This document shows positions 7,127-14,800 of a DNA stretch of 21,785 nt, in pieces; position 1 is the stretch's first letter; each line of letters opens with the position of its first letter. A program made the position numbers and the translations under genes. The stretch comes from a virus, in IMG/VR virus record IMGVR_UViG_3300032242_000197, positions 1 to 21,785 of that record; one strand, written 5' to 3'. Under the pieces are notes generated by a model, which was given only the letters and a program-made list of their open reading frames with translations, ran no database searches and was not told the DNA's origin.

Positions 7127-9001
7127 ATGGTTAAGGCAGTAGACAATGACGGTTATCCAACCCCTCCACAGGGGATGACTGATTTTTATCAAAATCTTTT
7201 TGATGCACTTGGGTTTCAAAATCCATACCGTAGCAAAATAGACCCTAACTTGCCAATTCAGGAACAACTGTCTCATTTTTTAAGGAGAAACGGGCCGGTT
7301 CATAATGATTTAACGAACCGTGAGTATTTGGCTAAGTATGGTGATACGTCCAGATCGCACGTAGTTCCGACATTTCCTTCACCTAATTATCCAGACCATC
7401 CGGGCCACGCACAAACCGGTTATGGTTCTGATACCATTATCCCTAGCGGAGATTACGCTGGCTGGTCTGTTTCTGAAGCAATTAAAGATAATGCGAGACA
7501 AACTCCTGTTCCGCGCTCAAACATGCCCAACCGGCCAGACGAGGGCGGGAGCATGGAAAATATTCCATACTATCCACCAAATCGCTCTGTTCCGCCATCA
7601 TATGCCCCGCCCGAAAACTTTGTTCCTACGCCTTCTTTTATGAAGAGCAGACCGGGAACGTTTCCGCCTTTAGATATGCCATCTAGGACAAACGTTCCTG
7701 ACGTTTCTTCAACTCGTCAAGAACCAACTGATGCGTTGCAAAGAACGCTTCTTGGATTGGATACGGAGGACGATACGGGCCACGACTCAACAACAAGCTA
7801 CATGTATGAAACTGATCCTCGTTTTATTCGTGCTGTGGATCGGAAAGCTGGACCTCGCGTTATTCCAAATGCTGCTGTATATCAAGCCACTCCGGGGCCA
7901 GTGCAGCCAAAAATAATCCCGCCTAATGCAGATGTGTCAAGAGCAGTTACTGCACCGATTATTCCTTCTGTAGACCAGCATTCGGATCGGGTGGCGGCTA
8001 CCTCTAACCCATCGCGGCCAACTCGCACCCGTGCAGAGCCTGAGCCCGCATTGCACGATATGAGCGATAACCAGCAAACTCAAAAGGTTGTCTATTATAC
8101 GCCTCCCGGCACAGGTGATAGGGGTGGCGGTGGACGCATGGAGCGTCTTGGTGTTGGGGCAGATACGTCAAACCTTAATCCTGATTACATTTCTTATGTC
8201 GATGAACCCGTAAACATGACCCTAGGTCAACGTCTGATGCGTGGTGCATTTGATCAGCCTGATAAGCAGGAAGGTAATCAAAAGGCTTCTGGCGGCGCTA
8301 TCGATGCCGCTCATAAAATTGCGCGTGAAAAGGCAACACCATGCCATACGGGTCTTATTAACATGGCTGTAGGCGGTCGCACGGATCACCTACCAATGCA
8401 TGTGCGTGAGGGCTCGTATGTCCTCCCCGCTGATATTGTCTCAGCATTGGGCGAAGGCAACACGATGGCTGGTTCAAAGGTTGTTGACCACATGTTTGCC
8501 GGGCATCCAGCACATAAGGCGGGTGGTGGCTCAACATCAATTACTATTAGCCAAAAACCTAAACTCTTAGACAACACTCGCATTCTTCCGGGTGATATAG
8601 AAACTGGTGTTAATGGCGAAGACATTGCTGGTACTGGGTTGATGGGTAATATGTTCGCCAGTGGCCCATTTGGCACTTCGGGTAAAGCGCCTCAGTTTCA
8701 ACCAATAATGAAGCCAAGCCTTGACGAATATAGCCAAATGAAAAAAATGTTTACCCCAACAGTGCCATCTCTTCAAAGCAAAACCCAAGCTGCAAATGGT
8801 GGCCCTATTATGTCTGGCAATCGCCGCCCAGTTCCAATTATTGCGGCTGGAGGAGAATATGTTATCGACCCTGATGATGTGGCTCGTTACGGCGGTGGCG
8901 ACATCGATAAAGGCCATAATATGTTGGATGATTTTGTTAAGCACGTTCGTAAGCACCTTGTTAAGACCCTTAGCAAGTTACCCGGACCCAGACGCGATTA
9001 G
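7127..9001 (+). CDS. Proline-rich virion protein with two GEYV modules
   Basis: This 624-residue protein is a likely virion protein. Residues 1-400 are Pro/Asn/Ser-rich and look disordered, with little hydrophobic core. The C-terminal third is ordered and conserved in type. Residues about 414-445 (GGRTDHLPM, then EGSYVLPADIVSALGEGN) and about 555-592 (NGGPIMSG, VPIIAAGGEYVIDPDDVARY) are two copies of one module. This GG...P...GEYV pattern also recurs near the ends of tape-measure and other phage tail proteins. The C-terminus is a basic helix (DFVKHVRKHLVKTLSKL). GGAGG lies 5 bases before the ATG. The stop overlaps the stop of the opposite-strand HNH gene at 8998-9001. Its place among adaptor, nozzle and internal proteins supports a structural or ejected role. 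The biochemical function is unknown. Confidence 0.7.
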   Translation: MVKAVDNDGYPTPPQGMTDFYQNLFDALGFQNPYRSKIDPNLPIQEQLSHFLRRNGPVHNDLTNREYLAKYGDTSRSHVVPTFPSPNYPDHPGHAQTGYGSDTIIPSGDYAGWSVSEAIKDNARQTPVPRSNMPNRPDEGGSMENIPYYPPNRSVPPSYAPPENFVPTPSFMKSRPGTFPPLDMPSRTNVPDVSSTRQEPTDALQRTLLGLDTEDDTGHDSTTSYMYETDPRFIRAVDRKAGPRVIPNAAVYQATPGPVQPKIIPPNADVSRAVTAPIIPSVDQHSDRVAATSNPSRPTRTRAEPEPALHDMSDNQQTQKVVYYTPPGTGDRGGGGRMERLGVGADTSNLNPDYISYVDEPVNMTLGQRLMRGAFDQPDKQEGNQKASGGAIDAAHKIAREKATPCHTGLINMAVGGRTDHLPMHVREGSYVLPADIVSALGEGNTMAGSKVVDHMFAGHPAHKAGGGSTSITISQKPKLLDNTRILPGDIETGVNGEDIAGTGLMGNMFASGPFGTSGKAPQFQPIMKPSLDEYSQMKKMFTPTVPSLQSKTQAANGGPIMSGNRRPVPIIAAGGEYVIDPDDVARYGGGDIDKGHNMLDDFVKHVRKHLVKTLSKLPGPRRD

Positions 9002-9489
9002 AAGCGAGCAAATTCACCATGAAGCTTTTTAGCAAAATCTTTGTAGGCATCAGCAGCCTCTTCAAGAGTTGCGAAGCATCCAATATGGATGTCTTTTTTG
9101 CTATGCCTAATTTTTGCAATGAACGGCTTTTGCTTAAGAGATTTTCTGTAAATTACACCCTTGCAGCCAAGTTTGTTTCTAATTTGGGTGTTTGTTTGGT
9201 TTTGCCCATTAGCCGCTTCTCGCAAATTGTCAATTCTGTTGTCACTCTTATCGCAGTTGATATGATCAACTTGGTCCGTGGGCCACTTTCCTGTACAATA
9301 GAACCAAGCCAATCGGTGAGCAGCGTAATGCTTCCCATTAATCTCAAGGTTAACGTACCCCTTATGATGAAGATACCCCGCCTGTTGACCGACGCGAATT
9401 TTTGGTCTTGGTGCGTTCCAAAAGAACAGCCCAGTATCTTTTTCATATCGAAGAATGCGAAGAAGCTCGTCGTGACTAATTTTTTCCAT
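8998..9489 (-). CDS. HNH homing-type endonuclease with AP2-like DNA-binding domain
   Basis: This is a free-standing HNH endonuclease, likely a selfish homing gene. The 163-residue chain has an N-terminal region typical of the HNH_3 group (LFFWNAPRP ... GYVNLEINGKHYAAHRLAW), with His58 in the AHRLA motif. VDHIN is at 74-78 and NRIDNLREA at 84-92; these hold the beta-beta-alpha-metal site. Residues about 109-160 (GVIYRKSLKQKPFIAKIR, then ATLEEAADAY) form an AP2-type DNA-binding domain. It is the only gene on this strand within the late block and lies between the 624-residue protein gene and the GNAT gene. All key residues are present, so it looks intact. No Shine-Dalgarno is seen before the ATG. 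Confidence 0.9.
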   Translation of the reverse strand: MEKISHDELLRILRYEKDTGLFFWNAPRPKIRVGQQAGYLHHKGYVNLEINGKHYAAHRLAWFYCTGKWPTDQVDHINCDKSDNRIDNLREAANGQNQTNTQIRNKLGCKGVIYRKSLKQKPFIAKIRHSKKDIHIGCFATLEEAADAYKDFAKKLHGEFARF

Positions 9490-9495
9490 GATGGC

Positions 9496-9523
9496 AATCT
9501 AACACGTTTTGCCGGGTTTGCAA
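9496..9523 (-). promoter_or_regulatory. Possible weak promoter for the HNH gene
   Basis: Read on the minus strand, TTGCAA (9518-9523) and TAGATT (9496-9501) are separated by 16 bases and each matches the sigma70 consensus at 4 of 6 positions. Only 6 bases separate the -10-like box from the ATG, so the transcript would be leaderless or nearly so. That agrees with the lack of a ribosome binding site. The match is modest and could be chance. Confidence 0.25.
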
Positions 9524-9536
9524 GGGGAAGTTTTTA

Positions 9537-10010
9537 ATGGACTATAATGTTAGGCTTGCTACCGTTGAGGATGCAGACAACATCATGGACCTTCTTGCAT
9601 TGATGCATGAAGAGAATGGTTTGTTTGAAATGGACTATGTTGCTGTTCGTGACATGGTAACCAACGTACTTAGCGGCAAAAATGGTATTATTGGCGTTAT
9701 TGATGGTGAAGATGAATTAGAGGCTGCCGTTTGTCTTGTAATTGACAAATTGTGGTATTCTAAGACATTCTGTCTTAACGATGTGTTTAACTTTGTTGCG
9801 CCAAAATATCGGCGGTCTACAAGGGCAAAGGCTCTAATTTCTTTTGCTAAAAGTTATTCCGATCAGGTTGGCATCCCGCTTTTGATGGGTATTGTCTCTA
9901 ACGTTCGGACTGAAGCCAAGATTAAATTGTTGGAACGTCAAATGCGTAAGGCGGGTGCGTTTTTCATTTACAACTACGGTGATGAAAAACCGGATAACCA
10001 CGTACAGTAA
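9537..10010 (+). CDS. GNAT-family N-acetyltransferase-like protein
   Basis: This 157-residue protein has the GNAT plan. An N-terminal strand and helix (VRLATVEDADNIMDLLALM) are followed by strands around GIIGVIDGEDELEAAVCLVI, then FNFVAPKYRRSTRAKALISF, which fills the acetyl-CoA loop and helix position. A C-terminal part (LMGIVSNVRTEAKIKLLE, then AFFIYNYG) completes the fold. The usual R-x-x-G-x-A loop reads RRSTRA, so the middle Gly is replaced by Thr, which may weaken cofactor binding. Similar GNAT proteins are frequent between structural genes of podoviruses, where the target is unknown. AGGGG lies about 9 bases before the ATG. It starts 47 bases beyond the divergent HNH gene and ends 11 bases before the next start. 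Confidence 0.75.
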   Translation: MDYNVRLATVEDADNIMDLLALMHEENGLFEMDYVAVRDMVTNVLSGKNGIIGVIDGEDELEAAVCLVIDKLWYSKTFCLNDVFNFVAPKYRRSTRAKALISFAKSYSDQVGIPLLMGIVSNVRTEAKIKLLERQMRKAGAFFIYNYGDEKPDNHVQ

Positions 10011-10021
10011 GGATTTAGGTT

Positions 10022-13000
10022 ATGGGTTCATTATGCAGTTCGCTGTTCGGGTCGCAAGCCTCAACTAGCTATCAAGCACCAGAAGAGATCAAATCCGCGA
10101 TTACGGATATTCTTGGTCGTGCTGCAAAGCAATCTAATGCGCCATATCCTCAATATTCGCCAGCAACAGCTGCGCAGTATCAAAATTATAACGCCGGTCT
10201 TCTTGCTCCTCTTTCACCTGATCAAGCGCAAGCTGGTCAGACGATTTCTGGTCTGCAAGGTGGAACACAGCCAATGTTTCAACAGGCCGCACAAATGGTT
10301 AACAATGCTGCAAGCCCATTACAAATGCAGCAGTTTAACCAACAAAATGTCAACAGGTACATGAACCCGTACTTAAATGATGTAGTTAACTCTGCTGTTT
10401 CAAACATTAACCAAACTAACGCTCAACAGCAGCAACAAGTGTTGGGCAATGCTATTCAAAAAGGTGCTTTTGGTGGTGACCGCGCTGGTATCGCCCAAGC
10501 AGAACTTGCTCGTCAGCAGAATCTTTCAAACAACGCAACAATTTCAAATCTTCTTAATCAGGGCTATACACAGGCTCAGGGGCAATTTAATAATCAGCAA
10601 CAGACCGATCTTGCAACTCAATTGCAAAATAGAAACTTGCAGTCAACTAATGCCATAAATCTTGCTAACTTTGCAACACAAGGTCAACAAGCTGCCTTGC
10701 AACAAGCACAGGCTCAATATGGTTACGGTACTGCGGAACAGCAACAGCGTCAGGCCCAGCTATCAACTGCTTATCAGCAGTATATGAACCAACAGGCATT
10801 TCCATATCAGCAACTCAGCTACTACGCTGGTCTTGCTTCCGGTGCTGCGCCAGCATTGGGTGGGACAACGACTGGTTATTCACCAACATATAGCCCATAT
10901 AATGCGTTACAAAGTGTTGGTACGCTTGGAACAATTATTGGTGGCGGTGGTGGCACTGGGGGGTTGTTTGGAACCGCTTCTAATGCCGCATCAGCGCTTG
11001 CACCTTTTGCTTTATTTAACACAGGAGGTCGCGTTGGTTATGCAACTGGGGGGTCACCGACATCTTCAAGTATCGTAGATGCTTATACCAAGTACCAACA
11101 ATTAGTCGCAAGCCATGCACCCAAGCCAATTCTTGATCAGGCGTATCAAGATTATCAAAAAGCGTTTTATGGGGCCACCGCCCCATATGATGACGCAACT
11201 GTTGCGGCTGTCAAGCCAGCGCCCACAACCACGTCAACAACTACAACCACGCCAACGGATACCAATCGTGATGGGGGTGGGAATGCACGGGAAAATGCAG
11301 GAAATGGTTTTGTTGATAGTTCAAGTGGGGTTAAGGGAATCCCCGGCTTAACTGCGAGTGGAGGCATTGGTCCAGCGGGGTATAGCCTTGGTCTTGCGGA
11401 AGCTGGGAAAAAAGCGCCAGAAGGTTTAATGTCTCAACTCAAAGGCGGCACTGATCCTGTAACCGGCGTACAAACTGGAATTATGGGTGCCTTTGATGCG
11501 TTGGCTCATGGCAATAGTGCCGGGACAATTAATCAAGTTGGCATGAGAACCAATATGGTTGCCGACCCAAGCCAAGGTGGCCGGGGAATGCCGAATACTA
11601 CAAGCGGTATGACTGCACAGGAATTTGCGGATAAATTCAATCTTGATTTAAGCCAAGTTAGAGCCGGGATTGTTAACGGACAAGTTGAATTTTTTAAAGA
11701 TACCCCAATTGGAAATTTCCTTCACGGCTCTTCAGTTCCAGCAATTAATCTAGACAAAAGCCTCCTTGGCAAACCAACTTCAACAGAAGATACTTCAATA
11801 GAAAGTGCTGATCTTTCTGCGAAAAAATCCCCAGAAGCTATTTCTTCTTATTCCCCGACAGGCGTTGTTGGAAGTAATAAAACTGGTTTTTCGGACGCTT
11901 ACAATAAAGCTGCATTTGACGCAGAACAACAAGGCAAACTTTCTCCCGGAACAATAGCGGGTATTGTTGCTGGTGAAAGTAGTTATAATCCTAATGCTAA
12001 AAATGGTAAATCTTTAGGTCTTGGTCAATTTCAACCCGGAACTGCTGCTGCTTATGATGTTGATCCAACTGATCCAACTTCTTCTATTGCTGGAATAGGT
12101 AAATATGCTGGTGATCTTAAAGCTGGGTTATCAAACCCTCAAGGACTAGGTATAGATGCTCCAACAAAAGGTATGATTGGTGCTGCCTATAATCAAGGTC
12201 TTCAAGGTTTTGAAAAAATTGCTCGTGCAGATGAAAATTCTCTTGCACGAGATGTTGTTAAAAACTTTGCAAATAATAAATTTGGTGTTTCAGATGATGC
12301 AACTGTTGCAGATTGGAAAAATGCTGCCTATGCTGCATATGAAAAAAATGCAATTGCACCAAAGAATCCCGGAGATTATGCAAATCCGGGAAACACCCCA
12401 ACAGGCGTAGTTAATAGAAATGACCCAACAACCATTGGAAATGGTCAAGGCAATATTTCCGGCATAACTAACCCCGCCGACCCAACCACTATTGGGAATG
12501 GTCAAGGCAATATTACTGGTGTTGGTCCTGACACATCACAAAATTCAGATAAAGCTATAGCTGAACAAGACGCTAAGGAGCAAGCTGCCCGCGATCAAGC
12601 AAAAGCTGAAGCTGATACTCAAGTTGGTGATGCCAGAACAAGTGACCCTAGTGCCGCTGAAAAGCGTGGTGGCCGTATCCATCCGCATCACTACGCTGCC
12701 GGTGGTTATGCGCCTATTAACATGATGTATGGAATGCCAACATCTGAGGATATTTCTCAAATAGCAACAGATGAGGCTGGTTCTGGTGCGGGTGTGCTTT
12801 CTCCTCAACTTGCGGCTCTTGCTGCAAATGGCGTTATTCCAAGTGCAAAGGGTGGTCGTATTGGTTATGGTGATCCTCAACCCGGCGGAGCGGTTGTTGC
12901 ACAAGATGATACTAACCCTGTTGATCAAACCGGGTTGCATTGGTGGGATGCCGGTTACGATCCAACTAAGCATCCAGAAGTGGCGGAAAGATTAAACAAA

Positions 13001-14800
13001 AACGCACAAAAAGATGCTGACATTGCAAAGATGCCCGTATATCAACGTGTTATAGGGGAGGGGGTAAAATCAGTTGCAGACTTATTGAGTAGTGGCGCAA
13101 GTGGCGCTCAATCAGTTATTGATTATATAAACAGTCCATCTGGTAAAGTAGACCCATCTACTGTTACTCCGAAAAAAACTGTAAAAACAGACGTTCCTGC
13201 TGCAAAACCAATTCCGGGTTCTGGAAAACCATCAACTTATGTTCCTGATTGGGCAAAAGAAGGGTATGACCCTGAGGCTGCTGGCAAGGCACAAACTTTA
13301 ACGCAACCTATCATTCCTAAAAATGATGTTTATGATAGCGCCGAAAGTGCAATGCCGTCCAAAATACCTAGTGCTAAGGTTGGTTATGTCGCTGACGATG
13401 GGTTGGATCAAGTTAGCGCAGAAAAACCGTCCGTTAACAATCAGCCGGTTGCCCCAAGAGTTTCGCCTACTCGCGATGTCGCTCCGGGTATCAAGCAATG
13501 GTATAACGCCCCCGCTCCCGTTGATCGTGATTATATGGCAAGACTTGCATTCTTTGGCGCGGGCTCTCGTCCGGGGGCAACCCTTGGTGATTCTGTTTCT
13601 GCATATCAAGATGCCTTACTTGCTAACCAAGGACAAGAACGCAGTACGATGCGCAATGAAGCGGATTCGGCTCATGTCCGCGCACAGGCTGGGTATACTG
13701 GCGCTCAAGAAGCAAACGAACATCTCAAACAATATGGCCTTGGCTATGCACTTGTTCAGGGAACCGGAGGTCCGGGGAACGAGATTGAAATGACACTTCT
13801 CCCTACCCTTGAAGAAGGTCAAACCATTAGTGGCCAAGGAGCCCTTCAAAATGGCAAGCCACTCCAAATGGGGACAAATGTTGTTGCAACTGGTAAGAAT
13901 GCCTACAATGGTCAAACTTATGGTCTTGAAACTGATAAAACAGGTTCAAACCAAGATATTCATAATCAAATTGTCCAATTAGGGGCTGCGGCTAAAAAGA
14001 ATAATATGCCAGTTGATCGTGCTTCAGCAGTTGAAAATCAAAAAAACATGAACACGATAGTTTCAAACCTAAATGAACAGGCTGATGTAGCAAATCAGCA
14101 GTTAACTGCTAATAATGAAATTACAAAAGCAATCCATAGCTATTCACACTTGGGTCCAAGGTCGCCGGGTTTTGCAGGGCAAACAAAAGCACAAGTTATA
14201 AATGCGATGACGTCAAGTGCTAATACTTTGTTTGGTATTGATTTGGGTCTTAATCAGTACTCAAGCGATCAAGACATCATTAACAAGATGCGTATCGTAG
14301 CGGCAAATACTGGGTCAGATAGCCGTGCAGCTAAGTGGATTGAGCAATATGCTAACGCGCTTCCGGGTGTTGGTTTAAATGCTGACGCGATCAAAACACT
14401 TGTTTCCAATATGTATGTGGACCGGTTCCGTAAAAACAATTTGGCTCAATTTGCTGATGCATACAACACAGCGTCTGCTGGTCAAGCTAGAGATATTGGG
14501 ACGGCATTTACGCGCATAACTGGAAATGAACCACAAAAATATACAGACCTTCAAAACGCTATTGTTAAGCTGCTTAAAACACATCAACCAGAAGTTGATC
14601 CAGAAACCGGCAAGCCTAAAGTTGACCCAAAAACCGGTAAGCCTACTGGTGAATGGCAAATGAATCCACGCACTCAACACTACGAAACTCCAATCTCGTC
14701 GTTCTTGCAGGGCGATATGACTGCTGAAGAGTTTAATAAAGAAGCGTACAAACATACTGGCATCAAAAATATGGCTGCTGTATTTGGAGGCGGGAAATAA
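10022..14800 (+). CDS. Giant internal virion protein with lytic transglycosylase domain
   Basis: The 1592-residue protein is likely ejected with the DNA to open peptidoglycan. Residues 1-300 are Gln/Asn/Ala-rich and helical, with NPYLNDVVNSAVSNI and KGAFGGDRAGIAQAELARQQ, a pattern common at the N-terminus of large phage internal or tail proteins. About 300-600 is low-complexity. Residues about 620-760 are an SLT-type transglycosylase: AGESSYNPNA with the candidate catalytic Glu652, GLGQFQPGTA at 666-675, and AAYNQG at 721-726. A short tandem repeat (DPTTIGNGQGNI twice) and several GGRI/GGRV motifs follow (residues about 334, 884 and 944). The C-terminal 550 residues are mostly helical with two VDPxTGKP copies near the end. 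An AAGGAT-like site precedes the ATG. The stop overlaps the next gene at TAATG. Confidence 0.8.
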   Translation: MGSLCSSLFGSQASTSYQAPEEIKSAITDILGRAAKQSNAPYPQYSPATAAQYQNYNAGLLAPLSPDQAQAGQTISGLQGGTQPMFQQAAQMVNNAASPLQMQQFNQQNVNRYMNPYLNDVVNSAVSNINQTNAQQQQQVLGNAIQKGAFGGDRAGIAQAELARQQNLSNNATISNLLNQGYTQAQGQFNNQQQTDLATQLQNRNLQSTNAINLANFATQGQQAALQQAQAQYGYGTAEQQQRQAQLSTAYQQYMNQQAFPYQQLSYYAGLASGAAPALGGTTTGYSPTYSPYNALQSVGTLGTIIGGGGGTGGLFGTASNAASALAPFALFNTGGRVGYATGGSPTSSSIVDAYTKYQQLVASHAPKPILDQAYQDYQKAFYGATAPYDDATVAAVKPAPTTTSTTTTTPTDTNRDGGGNARENAGNGFVDSSSGVKGIPGLTASGGIGPAGYSLGLAEAGKKAPEGLMSQLKGGTDPVTGVQTGIMGAFDALAHGNSAGTINQVGMRTNMVADPSQGGRGMPNTTSGMTAQEFADKFNLDLSQVRAGIVNGQVEFFKDTPIGNFLHGSSVPAINLDKSLLGKPTSTEDTSIESADLSAKKSPEAISSYSPTGVVGSNKTGFSDAYNKAAFDAEQQGKLSPGTIAGIVAGESSYNPNAKNGKSLGLGQFQPGTAAAYDVDPTDPTSSIAGIGKYAGDLKAGLSNPQGLGIDAPTKGMIGAAYNQGLQGFEKIARADENSLARDVVKNFANNKFGVSDDATVADWKNAAYAAYEKNAIAPKNPGDYANPGNTPTGVVNRNDPTTIGNGQGNISGITNPADPTTIGNGQGNITGVGPDTSQNSDKAIAEQDAKEQAARDQAKAEADTQVGDARTSDPSAAEKRGGRIHPHHYAAGGYAPINMMYGMPTSEDISQIATDEAGSGAGVLSPQLAALAANGVIPSAKGGRIGYGDPQPGGAVVAQDDTNPVDQTGLHWWDAGYDPTKHPEVAERLNKNAQKDADIAKMPVYQRVIGEGVKSVADLLSSGASGAQSVIDYINSPSGKVDPSTVTPKKTVKTDVPAAKPIPGSGKPSTYVPDWAKEGYDPEAAGKAQTLTQPIIPKNDVYDSAESAMPSKIPSAKVGYVADDGLDQVSAEKPSVNNQPVAPRVSPTRDVAPGIKQWYNAPAPVDRDYMARLAFFGAGSRPGATLGDSVSAYQDALLANQGQERSTMRNEADSAHVRAQAGYTGAQEANEHLKQYGLGYALVQGTGGPGNEIEMTLLPTLEEGQTISGQGALQNGKPLQMGTNVVATGKNAYNGQTYGLETDKTGSNQDIHNQIVQLGAAAKKNNMPVDRASAVENQKNMNTIVSNLNEQADVANQQLTANNEITKAIHSYSHLGPRSPGFAGQTKAQVINAMTSSANTLFGIDLGLNQYSSDQDIINKMRIVAANTGSDSRAAKWIEQYANALPGVGLNADAIKTLVSNMYVDRFRKNNLAQFADAYNTASAGQARDIGTAFTRITGNEPQKYTDLQNAIVKLLKTHQPEVDPETGKPKVDPKTGKPTGEWQMNPRTQHYETPISSFLQGDMTAEEFNKEAYKHTGIKNMAAVFGGGK
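12422..12535 (+). repeat. Two-copy 57-base in-frame tandem repeat
   Basis: Two adjacent 57-base units (starting at 12422 and 12479) each encode DPTTIGNGQGNI followed by a looser tail, 19 residues per unit. The first about 40 bases are nearly identical (cccaac, attgg, aatggtcaaggcaatatt). They lie in the linker after the transglycosylase domain, where length changes would be tolerated. Confidence 0.75.

Noticed and set aside
9019-9537. Plus-strand open frame of 172 codons between the structural gene and the GNAT gene
   Set aside because: It lies antisense to the HNH gene, which has a full active-site motif set. The plus-strand product shows no recognisable features.
10022-10060. Cysteine near the N-terminus of the 1592-residue protein (MGSLCSS) as a lipobox
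   Set aside because: There is no basic n-region or hydrophobic segment before the Cys, so it is not a lipoprotein signal.
12545-12973. Minus-strand open frame of 142 codons inside the 1592-residue gene
   Set aside because: It is antisense to clearly coding sequence, Cys/Ile/Thr-rich as expected for a shadow frame, without a ribosome binding site.
14594-14644. VDPxTGKP repeated twice near the end of the 1592-residue protein as a possible binding module
   Set aside because: Two short copies of a flexible linker-type sequence are too little to support a function.
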